From NCBI GenBank assembly GCA_018335755.1, contig JAGXRK010000046.1:1-64000 (forward strand): a stretch of 64,000 nucleotides of DNA. The letters are read 5' to 3'. This DNA comes from Ignavibacterium sp. Its GTDB lineage: Bacteria > Bacteroidota > Ignavibacteria > Ignavibacteriales > Ignavibacteriaceae. Of the stretch, positions 9,824 through 19,022 are shown in pieces (the first letter of the stretch is position 1; the number at the start of each line of letters is the position of its first letter). The notes under the pieces were generated by a model that saw only the letters and a program-made list of their open reading frames with translations, was not told the DNA's origin and ran no database searches. Made by a program: the position numbers and the translations under genes.

Positions 9824-11104
9824 TTTCTTTGTAATGCTGCGGGATATGGTAGGTTCGTTAATATTTAATTGATACAAATAAACCCCCGATGGAAGGTCAT
9901 TCAGTTCAATACTTACTGAATGAATTCCCCTGTTTCGCCAGCTGTTATCAAGTGTTTTAATTTCTTCGCCAAGAAGGTTAAATAATTTAAGACTAATAAA
10001 TGATTCATTTTCTAAAGCATATTTGATTTCAGTCTGAGCATTAAACGGATTTGGATAATTTTGAAATAAATGAAAATGATCCGGGTTTTTTAGTTTAGAA
10101 AAATCTATTACTGAAGATGGTTCCTGCGGCTGATAAACAAAGAAACTTCCTCCTTCACCCACCATAAAACCGTTTAATGAGTCAATGAATTGAACATCAT
10201 ATATCGCGGTGCTATCAGGCAGCGGATAATAATCCCAGGTTTTTCCGCCATCAAAAGTATTTAATGCCAGCTTATCTCTACCCATAGTAGCCCAACCTTC
10301 AAAATTATTTCTGAAAGAAATTGCTGATACCGTACCAAACACATCCAGAATTTCTACAGTCCAATCGATTCCTCTGTTTAAAGTTTTTAACACTTCAATA
10401 TTATAATTTTTTTCTATGTCGCTCGTTAATGCGTATGCTTCATTCGCGCTAAAAATGTGAATATCGTATGGAGGATCAGCAGTAACTAACCTTGAATCCC
10501 AGGACTTTCCTGAGTCTACTGTAGTCCAAACGACACCGACAAAATCAATGTATCCTCCTACAGCATATCCGATTTGCCTGTTGAAAAACTTCAGGTCGTA
10601 AATTGGTAAATAAATAAATGTTGAATCAATATTTTGTGGAACTAACCAGTTCTGACCTCCATCTTCAGTATATGCAAGCTCTATATCGCCGCCTATCCAT
10701 CCGCTTAATGTATCAAAAAAAACTATGCTGTATAAAAAAACATTTTCAATTCTGTAAAAACTATAATCCCAATCAATTCCGCCATTAGTAGTATTTAGAA
10801 TGATGGATCGGTATTCAGGGAAATTTTCATAGTGGACTATTCCCCATCCGAGATTTTCATCAAGAAAAAATAATTTGACTAAGTTTTCATTCCTACCTGT
10901 TTCACTTATTCGCCAGGTATTACCTTTATCGGAAGTATAAAGAACTTTACCACTATCTGCACCAACCCAAATATTAGAAGAATCCAGACAATATATTGTA
11001 TTTAGTTTTAGATCAACCGGTGTTTGAATCTTCTGCCAGTAATCTTGCGAATAAATAAGGCAGGAAAAAATGAGTATAATAATTGAAATGGATATCTTCA
11101 TCAA
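9806..11104 (-). CDS. secreted Ycf48/BNR-like propeller protein with T9SS sorting domain
   Basis: 432 residues. Signal peptide 1-19 (SISIIILIFSCLIYSQ). Residues ~25-340 form WD/BNR-type repeats of the Ycf48-like kind: GKVLYTSDKGNTW, LNTTNGGIDWDY, AYTEDGGQNW, TTVDSGKSWDS, LNTFDGGKTWDY, alternating with GW.. and GY.VG strands. Sorting domain from HLFQNYPNPFNAQTEIKY to SGVYLYQL and KKMVLLK. The function of the propeller is not recognisable. Convergent with the neighbouring cargo gene and overlapping it by 12 bp. Confidence 0.85.
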   Translation of the reverse strand: MMKISISIIILIFSCLIYSQDYWQKIQTPVDLKLNTIYCLDSSNIWVGADSGKVLYTSDKGNTWRISETGRNENLVKLFFLDENLGWGIVHYENFPEYRSIILNTTNGGIDWDYSFYRIENVFLYSIVFFDTLSGWIGGDIELAYTEDGGQNWLVPQNIDSTFIYLPIYDLKFFNRQIGYAVGGYIDFVGVVWTTVDSGKSWDSRLVTADPPYDIHIFSANEAYALTSDIEKNYNIEVLKTLNRGIDWTVEILDVFGTVSAISFRNNFEGWATMGRDKLALNTFDGGKTWDYYPLPDSTAIYDVQFIDSLNGFMVGEGGSFFVYQPQEPSSVIDFSKLKNPDHFHLFQNYPNPFNAQTEIKYALENESFISLKLFNLLGEEIKTLDNSWRNRGIHSVSIELNDLPSGVYLYQLNINEPTISRSITKKMVLLK

Positions 11105-11235
11105 TAAATAGCTAATTCTATGAAGTAATTATACAGAAAAACCTCGCGGAAAAAAAAGAACATTATTTTACATATGATTAATTGAATTACGTAAAATGAC
11201 TCAATTTCTTCACATAAAATATTTAATTGTTTTTA

Positions 11236-11243
11236 TATATTTG
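11236..11243 (+). promoter_or_regulatory. possible Bacteroidota -7 promoter element
   Basis: TATATTTG matches the Bacteroidota -7 consensus TAnnTTTG and sits 28 bp before the lipoprotein ATG at 11271. No convincing -33 TTTG was found at the expected spacing. Confidence 0.3.
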
Positions 11244-11270
11244 TAAATAATATAAACTAAAGGAAAAAAA

Positions 11271-11981
11271 ATGAAAATAATTTTGTTGCAGCTGATCGTG
11301 ATCTCAATTTTTCTATATTCATGCAGTGAAAAGAATGATAAGTCTCGCATGGAAAATGATTTTTCTGAAGATGTAACTACTGAACAGCATACGGTTTTAG
11401 TGAAAGAGAGACTTGATGCATCGGATTATTCTTACCTGAATGTTGATGAGACCGGAAAAGAATACTGGATTGCAATTCCACAATCAGAGATCTCTGCCGG
11501 TGATGAAATTTCTTTTTCAAGATATATGGAAATGAAAGATTTCAGAAGTGATAAATTAGACAGGACATTCGAATCTTTATTATTTGTTGAAGATGCAAGA
11601 CGCAAAGGCGATGCTCATTTGCCTAATCCTCACCAGACGGAATTAGGTGCAATAACAAAAGAAGATTTACAAATTGCCAAAGCCAAAGAGGGTTTTACAA
11701 TTGAGGAACTTTTTACAAGAAAAAATGAATTAAGTGAAAAACTCGTTTTAGTTCGTGGTAAAGTAGTTAAAGCGAATTTAGGAATTATGAACCGCAACTG
11801 GTTTCATATTCAGGACGGAACCGGCGAGGAAGGAAAACATGATCTTACAATTACCAGCAACGATGCTGCAAAGATCGGTGATATAATCCTTGTTGAAGGT
11901 AAATTAGTAAAAGATAAAGATTTTGGCTCAGGTTATGTGTATTCCTTGTTATTGGAAGATTCAAAAATTAAGGTAGAGTAA
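11271..11981 (+). CDS. lipoprotein with two OB-fold-like domains
   Basis: 236 residues. Signal peptide with lipobox FLYSC (Cys18), so membrane-anchored after processing. The segment at ~42-105 (VLVKERLDASDYSYLNVDETG ... WIAIPQ ... GDEISF) and the one at ~155-233 (VLVRGKVVKANLGIMNRNWFHIQDGTG ... GDIILVEGKLVKDKDFGSGY) look like related small beta-barrels of the OB-fold/NrfJ-like type found in Bacteroidota lipoproteins. Ligand unknown. Good ribosome site (AAAGGA 8 nt before ATG). Terminator follows 33 bp downstream. Confidence 0.75.
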   Translation: MKIILLQLIVISIFLYSCSEKNDKSRMENDFSEDVTTEQHTVLVKERLDASDYSYLNVDETGKEYWIAIPQSEISAGDEISFSRYMEMKDFRSDKLDRTFESLLFVEDARRKGDAHLPNPHQTELGAITKEDLQIAKAKEGFTIEELFTRKNELSEKLVLVRGKVVKANLGIMNRNWFHIQDGTGEEGKHDLTITSNDAAKIGDIILVEGKLVKDKDFGSGYVYSLLLEDSKIKVE

Positions 11982-12014
11982 TAAAAGACTTAGTCACAGA
12001 ATGTTATATTCGAG

Positions 12015-12045
12015 AAAAAAGACACCTTTATGGTGTCATTTTTTT
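12015..12045. terminator. bidirectional terminator shared by OB-fold lipoprotein and HD hydrolase
   Basis: Stem GACACC/GGTGTC (12021-12026, 12032-12037) flanked by an A tract on the left and T tract on the right, so it can work in both directions. The loop contains the stop codon of the minus-strand gene. Confidence 0.85.
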
Positions 12046-12633
12046 TAGTTTTTCTTCAAACAATTTAATATTCTTATTTTTTTGAGCACCAAATTTCTCA
12101 TTAGCATAATCAGTATAGAATGTATGTTCATTTAAGAACTTGAGACTGTTTTCAAGCCAATCAACATCTGATATTTTACAGATATTTCTGTTTTCGAGTT
12201 CCTGTCTGAATAACTGACTTCTTTTTTCGATGTCGTTTTTACCAAGATGATGAAGATCTGCATCACAGATTATTTTTTCATATATGTTTGCAGGATTAGT
12301 TGGAACTTTTGTGGCAAGTATTCTTGCTTTAATTTGTTTTATTCTATCGTTCGGAAAATTTTGTTCAGATAAATATCGATTGGCATATTCAGCGCTTAGT
12401 TCTTCGTGACCTGAACAGGTTTCAAAATATCCGACATCATGAAACCATCCCGCTATTATTAAATTTTCTCTTTCAATTTCAGAAATCTTCATTACGTCAC
12501 AAAGTTCTGTTATAACTTTAACAACTTCCTTTGCATGTTCTAAGCTGTGATAGCATAATAAATCAGAGCTGTGCTTCTTATATAAACCCTTAATGTATTT
12601 TTCAACGTTCTCTATTATGGTTATTCCGGTCAT
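12028..12633 (-). CDS. HD-domain phosphohydrolase
   Basis: 201 residues forming one HD domain: CYHSLEHAKEVVKV (first His), AGWFHDVGYFE (the HD pair), GHEELSAEYA, and IICDADLHHLG (last Asp). All metal ligands expected for the superfamily are present. Such small stand-alone HD proteins are usually nucleotide or phosphoester hydrolases; the substrate cannot be read from sequence. It is a single-gene unit sharing a bidirectional terminator with the convergent lipoprotein gene. Confidence 0.8.
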   Translation of the reverse strand: MTGITIIENVEKYIKGLYKKHSSDLLCYHSLEHAKEVVKVITELCDVMKISEIERENLIIAGWFHDVGYFETCSGHEELSAEYANRYLSEQNFPNDRIKQIKARILATKVPTNPANIYEKIICDADLHHLGKNDIEKRSQLFRQELENRNICKISDVDWLENSLKFLNEHTFYTDYANEKFGAQKNKNIKLFEEKLKKMTP

Positions 12634-12746
12634 TTACTCCTCTGAAATGTTGTATTATATTACAACCGATTTGTTATTAAAACTTTGTTAAATTTATCAT
12701 TAATAATAAATTCGTTATAAAGTTATAACTATGATTAAAATTTAAC

Positions 12747-12762
12747 AGTGATAATTGTCACA
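12747..12762 (+). promoter_or_regulatory. CRP-like palindrome upstream of sixA
   Basis: AGTGA-N6-TCACA at 12747-12762 matches nine of ten defined bases of the CRP/FNR-family consensus TGTGA-N6-TCACA. It ends 15 bp before the sixA ATG, close enough to overlap the transcription start. A regulator is not identified in the window. Confidence 0.35.
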
Positions 12763-12777
12763 GAAATAATCTAACAT

Positions 12778-13281
12778 ATGTGTGCTAAAAGACTTTTACT
12801 TATACGCCACGCAAAATCAAGCTGGAAAGATTCTAACTTAGCTGATTTTGAAAGACCCTTGAACAGCCGGGGTAAACGCGATGCCCCATTTATGGGGGAA
12901 ATGTTAAACAAGAGAAATATTTATCCTGATCTGATCATTACAAGTTATGCTGAAAGGGCGAAAAGAACTGCTCAAATTATCGCGGGCAAGCTCGGATATT
13001 CTGATGAGAAATTAATAATAGATGAAGGACTTTATGAAGCAAACTATAAAGATATTTTGGATGTTATACGGCAAACAAAAAACAATATTAAAGTTTTATT
13101 CGTATTTGGGCATAATCCGGGACTAACCACATTGCATAATTTTTTATGTGAGAGTTATATAGATAATATTCCTACATGTGGAATTACAGAATATGAAATC
13201 GGAGAAGATTGGATAAATTTATCAGCAAAATCAGTAAAACTTCTTTCATTTGAATATCCTAAAAAGTACTTTAAAGATTGA
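12778..13281 (+). CDS. sixA: SixA-type phosphohistidine phosphatase
   Basis: 167-residue histidine-phosphatase (phosphoglycerate-mutase-like) protein. The catalytic LLIRHAKSSW (the RH motif, His11) opens the protein; DFERPLNSRGKRDA, SYAERAKRTAQ and the second His in FGHNPGL complete the site. The LIRHAKSSW form is the SixA subgroup, which removes phosphate from histidines of phosphorelay or PTS proteins; here the target is unknown. The ATG at 12778 follows a CRP-like box. Convergent with the cyclase-TPR gene, gap 31 bp. Confidence 0.85.
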   Translation: MCAKRLLLIRHAKSSWKDSNLADFERPLNSRGKRDAPFMGEMLNKRNIYPDLIITSYAERAKRTAQIIAGKLGYSDEKLIIDEGLYEANYKDILDVIRQTKNNIKVLFVFGHNPGLTTLHNFLCESYIDNIPTCGITEYEIGEDWINLSAKSVKLLSFEYPKKYFKD

Positions 13282-13312
13282 TTATTTAATTCAAACACAG
13301 CGTCAGAAGAAT

Positions 13313-15250
13313 TTAGTTGAGTGGAAGATTCATCCTTTTTAATAAGTTATTATAACGTGGATCATTTTGTATTTCCCGCCAGTGTCGAGTTCGAAGAAAA
13401 ACCAATCCGCCTAGTTTTTCATCAAAGCCCTTCTCCAGATATTCAAATACCTTATCATAATCTCTTAAGCCAAGATAAATCACGGCATAATCAATAGAAA
13501 GTGAAACCTCAGATTCAATTTTTTGTCTTTTCTCAAGTTTCTCAAAGCATTTTTTTACTTCTTCGTGATTACCCAATCTTGCATAGACAAATCCAAGAGG
13601 AGTCACACCCTTCAGATCATCTCCAATAAGAGATTGAGCTTTCTGAAACTGCTGTAGTGATTTTTCGAATTCATCAATGTGATAATATACCCAGCCAAGA
13701 CCTTCAATCGAGGCTCTGAATGTATTATCAAGTTCTAAAGTTTTTTTATATTGCTCAAGCGCTTCGTTAAACATCCCCGCAAAAAAGTAATTATCTCCCA
13801 ATGAATTATTAATTTGAACATTTAAGGGATCAATTTCTAGAGCCTTTTCATTTTCAATTATTGCTTTCTTTAAATTACCTATAGCTATCTGGTAATAAGA
13901 ATAGTAAAGGTGAGCTTCTGCACTGTTGGGATTAAGCATTAAAGCACGCATAAAACTTTTATAAGATTCATCCCATTCCCAATCGAAGAAATGAACCATA
14001 GCAAGCGAAACATGGCAGTCTGGTAATGATTCATCCAGGCTGAGTGCTTTTAATGCGTAACTTTTTGCCAATGGATAAACGTCTTTAGGAGGTAACTGAC
14101 CAACTGCACCCAGATAAACATAGCAAGCAGATAATGAAGAATAAGACAATGGGTAATCCGGATCAATCTTAATAGATTTCTTCAGCAGTTCAAGAGATTT
14201 TTTTATATCATTCGGTGTCCACCTGTTCCAGTAATAACTGGCTTTAAGGTAAAGGTTATATGCTTCCATATTGCTGGTATAAGCTTTGACCATTTTTCCT
14301 GCCGGTGAAGTAAGCGAAAAAGATTCTTTTAGTTTGTTAGTGATTGCTTTAGCAATTTCATCCTGCACGCTAAAGATATCCTCAATGTTTCTGTCGTATG
14401 ATTCAGACCAGCGATGATAGCCGTTTCTTGTATCAATTAACTGTGCAGTTACCCTTACTTTATTACCGACTTTACGAACACTGCCTTCGAGCACCGTTTT
14501 TACGCCAAGCTGTCTTCCAATCTCTCTCATATCTTCATTCTTTCCCTTAAAAGCAAAAGATGATGTACGTGATGTTACCAGCAAACCATCGACCCTGGCA
14601 AGTGCGTTTAAAATTTCCTCGGTAATACCTTCAGAAAAATATTCATTATCAGGATCGGCACTCATATTAACAAAAGGAAGAACAGCAATTGATTCCTTCT
14701 TACCTGTAATTCGACCATCAATTTCATTTGGCCTTGGAATAGCCAGGTCCGGCAGATCAACAGAATAAATATCTACAGGTAGTCTTACATTTTTTAATTC
14801 ATAAGTACCTAGATATTGAGTAGGCAGTTCTTTGTGATTCTGTAATTCCTCATTGACCTTATTTGATAGTAGAATTGAATTAGCTACACCAATTGATTCG
14901 ATTCTGGAAGCAACATTAACACTATCGCCATAAATTCCATCGTCGTCATAAACAACATCGCCAGAATGAATACCTATTCTTAGTGGAACTTTAGGATTGG
15001 TCTGGAGTTGGCGTTGAACTTCAATTGCGCACATAATTGCCTCTACTACACTTCCAAAAACAAGCAGAGTACCATCCCCAAAAAACTGAATTATTCTACC
15101 TTGATGAGAAAGTGCTATATTATCTAAAACTTTTCTACAACGATCTCTTAGTTTTATGGCTTTTATTTCATCTTCCTGCATCATAGCTGTATATCCAACA
15201 ATGTCAGTAAACATTATTGCAGCTAACATTCTAATTCCTTTGTTTATCAT
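13313..15250 (-). CDS. class III nucleotide cyclase domain + TolB-like domain + TPR repeats
   Basis: 645 residues, no clear membrane segment. Residues ~8-165: class III cyclase homology domain with both metal Asp residues (FTDIVGY Asp16; FFGDGTLLVF Asp59) and the transition-state N/R pair (DSVNVASRIE). The purine-selecting Lys before the second motif is Gln55. Residues ~185-310: TolB/FlgO-like domain (SIAVLPFVNMSADPDNEYFSEGITEEILNAL ... in parts), continuing through VLEGSVRKVGNKVRVTAQLID. Residues ~330-640: about eight TPR units (ALMLNPNSAEAHLYYS, ALEIDPLNVQINNSLGDNYF). This architecture is common in Bacteroidota and Ignavibacteria; cAMP production is unproven. Confidence 0.88.
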   Translation of the reverse strand: MINKGIRMLAAIMFTDIVGYTAMMQEDEIKAIKLRDRCRKVLDNIALSHQGRIIQFFGDGTLLVFGSVVEAIMCAIEVQRQLQTNPKVPLRIGIHSGDVVYDDDGIYGDSVNVASRIESIGVANSILLSNKVNEELQNHKELPTQYLGTYELKNVRLPVDIYSVDLPDLAIPRPNEIDGRITGKKESIAVLPFVNMSADPDNEYFSEGITEEILNALARVDGLLVTSRTSSFAFKGKNEDMREIGRQLGVKTVLEGSVRKVGNKVRVTAQLIDTRNGYHRWSESYDRNIEDIFSVQDEIAKAITNKLKESFSLTSPAGKMVKAYTSNMEAYNLYLKASYYWNRWTPNDIKKSLELLKKSIKIDPDYPLSYSSLSACYVYLGAVGQLPPKDVYPLAKSYALKALSLDESLPDCHVSLAMVHFFDWEWDESYKSFMRALMLNPNSAEAHLYYSYYQIAIGNLKKAIIENEKALEIDPLNVQINNSLGDNYFFAGMFNEALEQYKKTLELDNTFRASIEGLGWVYYHIDEFEKSLQQFQKAQSLIGDDLKGVTPLGFVYARLGNHEEVKKCFEKLEKRQKIESEVSLSIDYAVIYLGLRDYDKVFEYLEKGFDEKLGGLVFLRTRHWREIQNDPRYNNLLKRMNLPLN

Positions 15251-15431
15251 TAGCGCTTCCAGAATACAGAAAGAGGTTTAATTATTGTAAGAAATTTTAA
15301 ATGTCAAAATAACTTTTGAAATGTTAAAAGGCAATGAAACTTTGATTAACGGTTTGAAAATAAAAAAAATGATAAAAAATAATCGGTAAAAATTAGTTTT
15401 ATTATTTTTATCCTTTTAGCTAAAATGAAAT

Positions 15432-15457
15432 AATAAGGCCGGAAAAGATCCGGCCCT
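15432..15457 (-). terminator. terminator after maeB
   Basis: On the minus strand a 7-bp stem GGCCGGA/TCCGGCC (bases 15437-15443 and 15449-15455) begins 14 bp after the maeB stop and is followed by the T-rich TTATTATTT. Confidence 0.7.
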
Positions 15458-15468
15458 GATTAAGAACA

Positions 15469-17724
15469 TTATGCAGATTTGCGATTTGCATCTACAACAG
15501 CTATAGCCGTCATATTGATTATATCATCAACAGTTGCTTCACGCTGCAACACATGTACTGGTTTTTTCATTCCCATAAGTACCGGTCCAATAACTGTAGC
15601 TTGCCCGATCCTTGCCATTAGCTTGTATGCAATATTTCCTGCATCGAGTGATGGAAAAATGAGTACATTTGGTTTACCCTTAAAATTTGTAAATGCAAAT
15701 GTAGTAGAAAGCAATTCGGGTACAGTAGCTGTATCAGCCTGCATTTCTCCTTCGATCATAATATCAGGTCTGAGTTGCTTTACTATTTTTGCTGCTTGTG
15801 CAACTTTTATTGACTCAGGATATGGAGCAGAACCAAAATTGCTAAAAGATAACATGGCAACCCTGGGTGTAATATCAAATTCTTTAACCGTATCTGATGT
15901 AAGAATTGCAATTTCAGCAAGTTCTTCAGCAGTTGGGTTAACATTAACAGTACAATCTGCAAAGAAGTAAGTGTCTTTCTTAGCAACAACAATATATAAA
16001 CCAGCTACAACTTTAAAACCTTCTTTTACACCAATACACTGAAGTGCTGGTCGAATTGTATTAGGATAGCTGGTTGTATACCCGCTAATAAGTGCATCTG
16101 CATCTCCAAGTTCAAGCATCATAGAGCCGAAGTAGTTTGGCTTCTTAATTAATTCTCTCGAATCATACAAGGTTGCTCCTTTCCTCTGGCGCTTGCTGAA
16201 GAAAGCCTGCGCATAATCTTCATTCCTTGAACTAGTTGAAGGATCGTGGATGATGAATTCATTGAGATCATATCCGATTCTTTGAATTTCCTTTTTAATT
16301 ATATCTTCATACCCGATAAGTATTGGAGTTGCAATACCGTCGTTATAAACTGCATGTGCAGCACGTATAATATTTTCAGATTCACCTTCCGGATATACAA
16401 CTTTTCTCGGTTTTTTCTGAGCTTTATGCACCATTACCCTTACAACTTCTTTTGATAAACCAAGTCTTTCTTTTAATTGTTCTTCATAAGCAGCCCAGTC
16501 TACATCAGTTATTTTTGCAACACCTGTTTCAATGGCAGCTTTTGCAACAGCGGGAGCAACATACCATAATACTCTTGGATCAAATGGCTTTGGAATTATA
16601 TATGTTTTACCGAATTCAAATTCTTCGCCGCCGTAAGCTTTAATAACCATTTCAGGTACTTTTTCTTTAGCAAGTCTCGATAGTGCCATAGTTGCGGCCA
16701 TTTTCATTTCTTCATTAATGGCAGTTGCACGAACATCCAATGCACCACGGAATATGAACGGGAAGCCAAGTACGTTATTTACCTGGTTGGGAAAATCACT
16801 TCTTCCGGTTGCCATAACCAGATCTTCACGAACTGAAACCGCATCATCATACATTATTTCCGGATCAGGATTTGCCATCGCGAAAATAATCGGATCTGGA
16901 GCCATCACTTTAACCATTTCCTTTGATACTACACCGCCGACAGATAAGCCAACAAATACATCAGCATCTTTAAACGCATCAGCCAGTGAAGGGAAACCTT
17001 TTTCCTGTGCAAATTCTTCTTTATACTTATTAAGATCTTTTCTATCCTTAGTAATGCATCCCTTGGAATCAAACATAAAAATGTTTTCTTTCTTTGCGCC
17101 AGCCCTGAGATATAGTTTACAGCAGGAAATTGCAGAGGCGCCTGCACCATTTACTACAATTCTTACCTTGTCAATTTTTTTTCCTACTAATTCAACTGCA
17201 TTTATTAATGCAGCACAGGAAATGATTGCCGTTCCATGCTGATCATCGTGAAATACAGGAATTTTCATAGTTTCTTTTAGAGTTTCTTCAATCTCAAAAC
17301 ATTCCGGTGCCTTTATATCTTCAAGGTTGATTCCTCCGAAAGTAGGTTCAAGTAATTGACAGGCTCTGATAATTTCCTGTGTATCTTTACTTGCTATTTC
17401 AATATCGAAAACATCAATGTCTGCAAATCTTTTAAAAAGAACTCCTTTGCCTTCCATAACAGGTTTTCCTGCTTCTGGACCAATATCACCCAATCCCAGA
17501 ACTGCAGTTCCATTAGAAATAACTGCTACAAGATTACCCTTTGCAGTGTATTTATATACATCCTCAACATTTTTATGAATCTCTCTGCAAGGTTCTGCAA
17601 CACCCGGGGTATATGCCATTGAAAGATCTCTTGAGGTTAAACAAGGTTTAGTTGGAATAACTTCAACTTTACCTTTTCTGCCACTGCTATGATATAGCAG
17701 GGACTCTTCTTTTGTTAATTTCAT
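15469..17724 (-). CDS. maeB: NADP-type malic enzyme fused to phosphotransacetylase domain (MaeB)
   Basis: 751 residues, the normal MaeB length. Malic-enzyme half (1-~420): [59 protein letters not shown] (metal site), [10 protein letters not shown], and the dinucleotide fold [18 protein letters not shown]-terminal phosphotransacetylase-like half (~430-750): [65 protein letters not shown]. It decarboxylates malate to pyruvate with NAD(P)H formation; in characterised MaeB the PTA half is regulatory (acetyl-CoA). ATG at 17724 preceded by GGAG. Monocistronic. Confidence 0.95.
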   Translation of the reverse strand: MKLTKEESLLYHSSGRKGKVEVIPTKPCLTSRDLSMAYTPGVAEPCREIHKNVEDVYKYTAKGNLVAVISNGTAVLGLGDIGPEAGKPVMEGKGVLFKRFADIDVFDIEIASKDTQEIIRACQLLEPTFGGINLEDIKAPECFEIEETLKETMKIPVFHDDQHGTAIISCAALINAVELVGKKIDKVRIVVNGAGASAISCCKLYLRAGAKKENIFMFDSKGCITKDRKDLNKYKEEFAQEKGFPSLADAFKDADVFVGLSVGGVVSKEMVKVMAPDPIIFAMANPDPEIMYDDAVSVREDLVMATGRSDFPNQVNNVLGFPFIFRGALDVRATAINEEMKMAATMALSRLAKEKVPEMVIKAYGGEEFEFGKTYIIPKPFDPRVLWYVAPAVAKAAIETGVAKITDVDWAAYEEQLKERLGLSKEVVRVMVHKAQKKPRKVVYPEGESENIIRAAHAVYNDGIATPILIGYEDIIKKEIQRIGYDLNEFIIHDPSTSSRNEDYAQAFFSKRQRKGATLYDSRELIKKPNYFGSMMLELGDADALISGYTTSYPNTIRPALQCIGVKEGFKVVAGLYIVVAKKDTYFFADCTVNVNPTAEELAEIAILTSDTVKEFDITPRVAMLSFSNFGSAPYPESIKVAQAAKIVKQLRPDIMIEGEMQADTATVPELLSTTFAFTNFKGKPNVLIFPSLDAGNIAYKLMARIGQATVIGPVLMGMKKPVHVLQREATVDDIINMTAIAVVDANRKSA

Positions 17725-18152
17725 AAATTTCTCCGATAGGAAGATTAAATAGGAATAAGTTAATTAAATAATGATTTGATAATAAAGATGTAATACACTG
17801 AAGATGATTTGTTTTAGAATCATTAATCGATTTTGCTGAACAATAATGAATAAATCGATCGAAGTGAGTTCCCCTGAAACAGGAATAGTAAAGTGCTGAC
17901 AACTTTTCCTCTAATGCATAAATTCGAGTACTAATAATTTAGTATCTCAATATTTTGAGTAATTACTAATCGAAAAATAAGAAAAAATTACCAGTTTGGG
18001 AATGAAATTGGAGGAAATTCAAGAATAAATTGCTTTTATTATCCACTTAAAATATTTTTTAGTGAATGACTCTCAACAATTTTAACGATTAAATGTTAGA
18101 TTTTTAAAGAAAAATAAATGTTTTTTAATCAGCTAACCATTTATTTAAAGAA
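17725..18152. other. 428-bp AT-rich gap upstream of maeB
   Basis: No credible gene. The 71-codon frame at 17687-17902 (minus) overlaps the maeB start and lacks coding features. A small inverted repeat (CTCAA-TATT-TTGAG, 17946-17959) lies in what would be the maeB upstream region. No terminator was recognised after the yhhQ gene on this side because that gene ends at 18153 and reads toward maeB. Confidence 0.5.
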
Positions 18153-18911
18153 TTAATTTAATGTTGCCTCATAAGTTAGTTTTTCAGAAAGTTCTTTGCC
18201 CAAATATTTATCAATCATAAAATGGAGAAGATATAAAATTGGTGTAAGCAATACTGCAATTAAAAACTTGTAAATGTAGTTAACAAAACCTATGGCTAAA
18301 ACCAACTTCATATCCCATCCGGCCCCAATATAAAAAGCTATAAAAAGAACCACAAAACTATCGATGAATTGTGAAACCAAAGTTGAACCGGTTGCTCTTA
18401 ACCAGATTTTGGAACTTCCTGTTATAGCTCTGAAATAATGAAATACAGTAACATCGACAACCTGACCAATTAAAAAAGCAATTAGAGAACCGATAATAAT
18501 CCATAATCCTTGACCAAATATTGCATTGAATGCAAGATCCATATTTACATCACCGTCTGGCGTAATACGATTTATCCAAAAGTCAGAGGGAGCTAAACCC
18601 ATAGCAAAGTAAACCATAAAAAATGCATAAGCAATTAAACCGGCCGCAGTAAAGGATAAAAATCTAACTCCCCTCTTTCCAAAGTATTCATTTATCACAT
18701 CTGTCATTATAAATACAACAGGCCAAAGTAAAACACCGGCTGTAAGGTTAAATGAAAGATTTTCCACTCCCAGTAATGTAAGATTAGCAGGTGAAATTCC
18801 CAGCGAATGCTCAAGTGAAAAAATCTTAACTCCAATGAATTCTGCCAGAAGCGCGTTAGCAACAAAAAAAGATCCCAAAATATAAAAAAGGCGTGTGGAT
18901 TTATCTTTCAT
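18153..18911 (-). CDS. yhhQ: queuosine precursor transporter (YhhQ/VUT family)
   Basis: 252-residue integral membrane protein with about six or seven helices. Family landmarks: LAEFIGVKIF near residue 24, VVFIMTDVINEYFGKRGVR around 65-85, FLIGQVVDVTVFHYFR, and GSTLVSQFIDSFVVLFIAF with the conserved SQ..D. Family members import queuine or preQ0/preQ1 for the Q modification of tRNA. No queuosine biosynthesis gene is adjacent. ATG at 18911. Confidence 0.9.
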   Translation of the reverse strand: MKDKSTRLFYILGSFFVANALLAEFIGVKIFSLEHSLGISPANLTLLGVENLSFNLTAGVLLWPVVFIMTDVINEYFGKRGVRFLSFTAAGLIAYAFFMVYFAMGLAPSDFWINRITPDGDVNMDLAFNAIFGQGLWIIIGSLIAFLIGQVVDVTVFHYFRAITGSSKIWLRATGSTLVSQFIDSFVVLFIAFYIGAGWDMKLVLAIGFVNYIYKFLIAVLLTPILYLLHFMIDKYLGKELSEKLTYEATLN

Positions 18912-18954
18912 ATAACATTGTTTTTTGTGGGTTAAATTATTTTATTTTTGAATT

Positions 18955-18998
18955 AAAACAAAAAAGCGGCATCAAAAGTTTAACATTTAATGCCGCTT
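18955..18998 (-). terminator. terminator after the DUF6600-like gene
   Basis: Read on the minus strand, AAGCGGCAT (bases 18998-18990) pairs perfectly with ATGCCGCTT (18972-18964) over a 17-nt loop, then runs into a T-rich tail. It starts 24 bp after the stop at 19023. Confidence 0.8.
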
Positions 18999-19022
18999 CA
19001 GGAGAGAGATGGACAATTTAAT

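Noticed and set aside
15479-15970. 163-codon plus-strand frame antisense to maeB
   Set aside because: Lies wholly inside the conserved malic enzyme gene and has no family resemblance; shadow frame.
16718-17242. 174-codon plus-strand frame
   Set aside because: Antisense to the malic-enzyme catalytic half; composition is a mirror of the real gene.
17687-17902. 71-codon minus-strand frame across the maeB start
   Set aside because: Cys/Tyr/His-rich random composition and overlap with a certain gene start.
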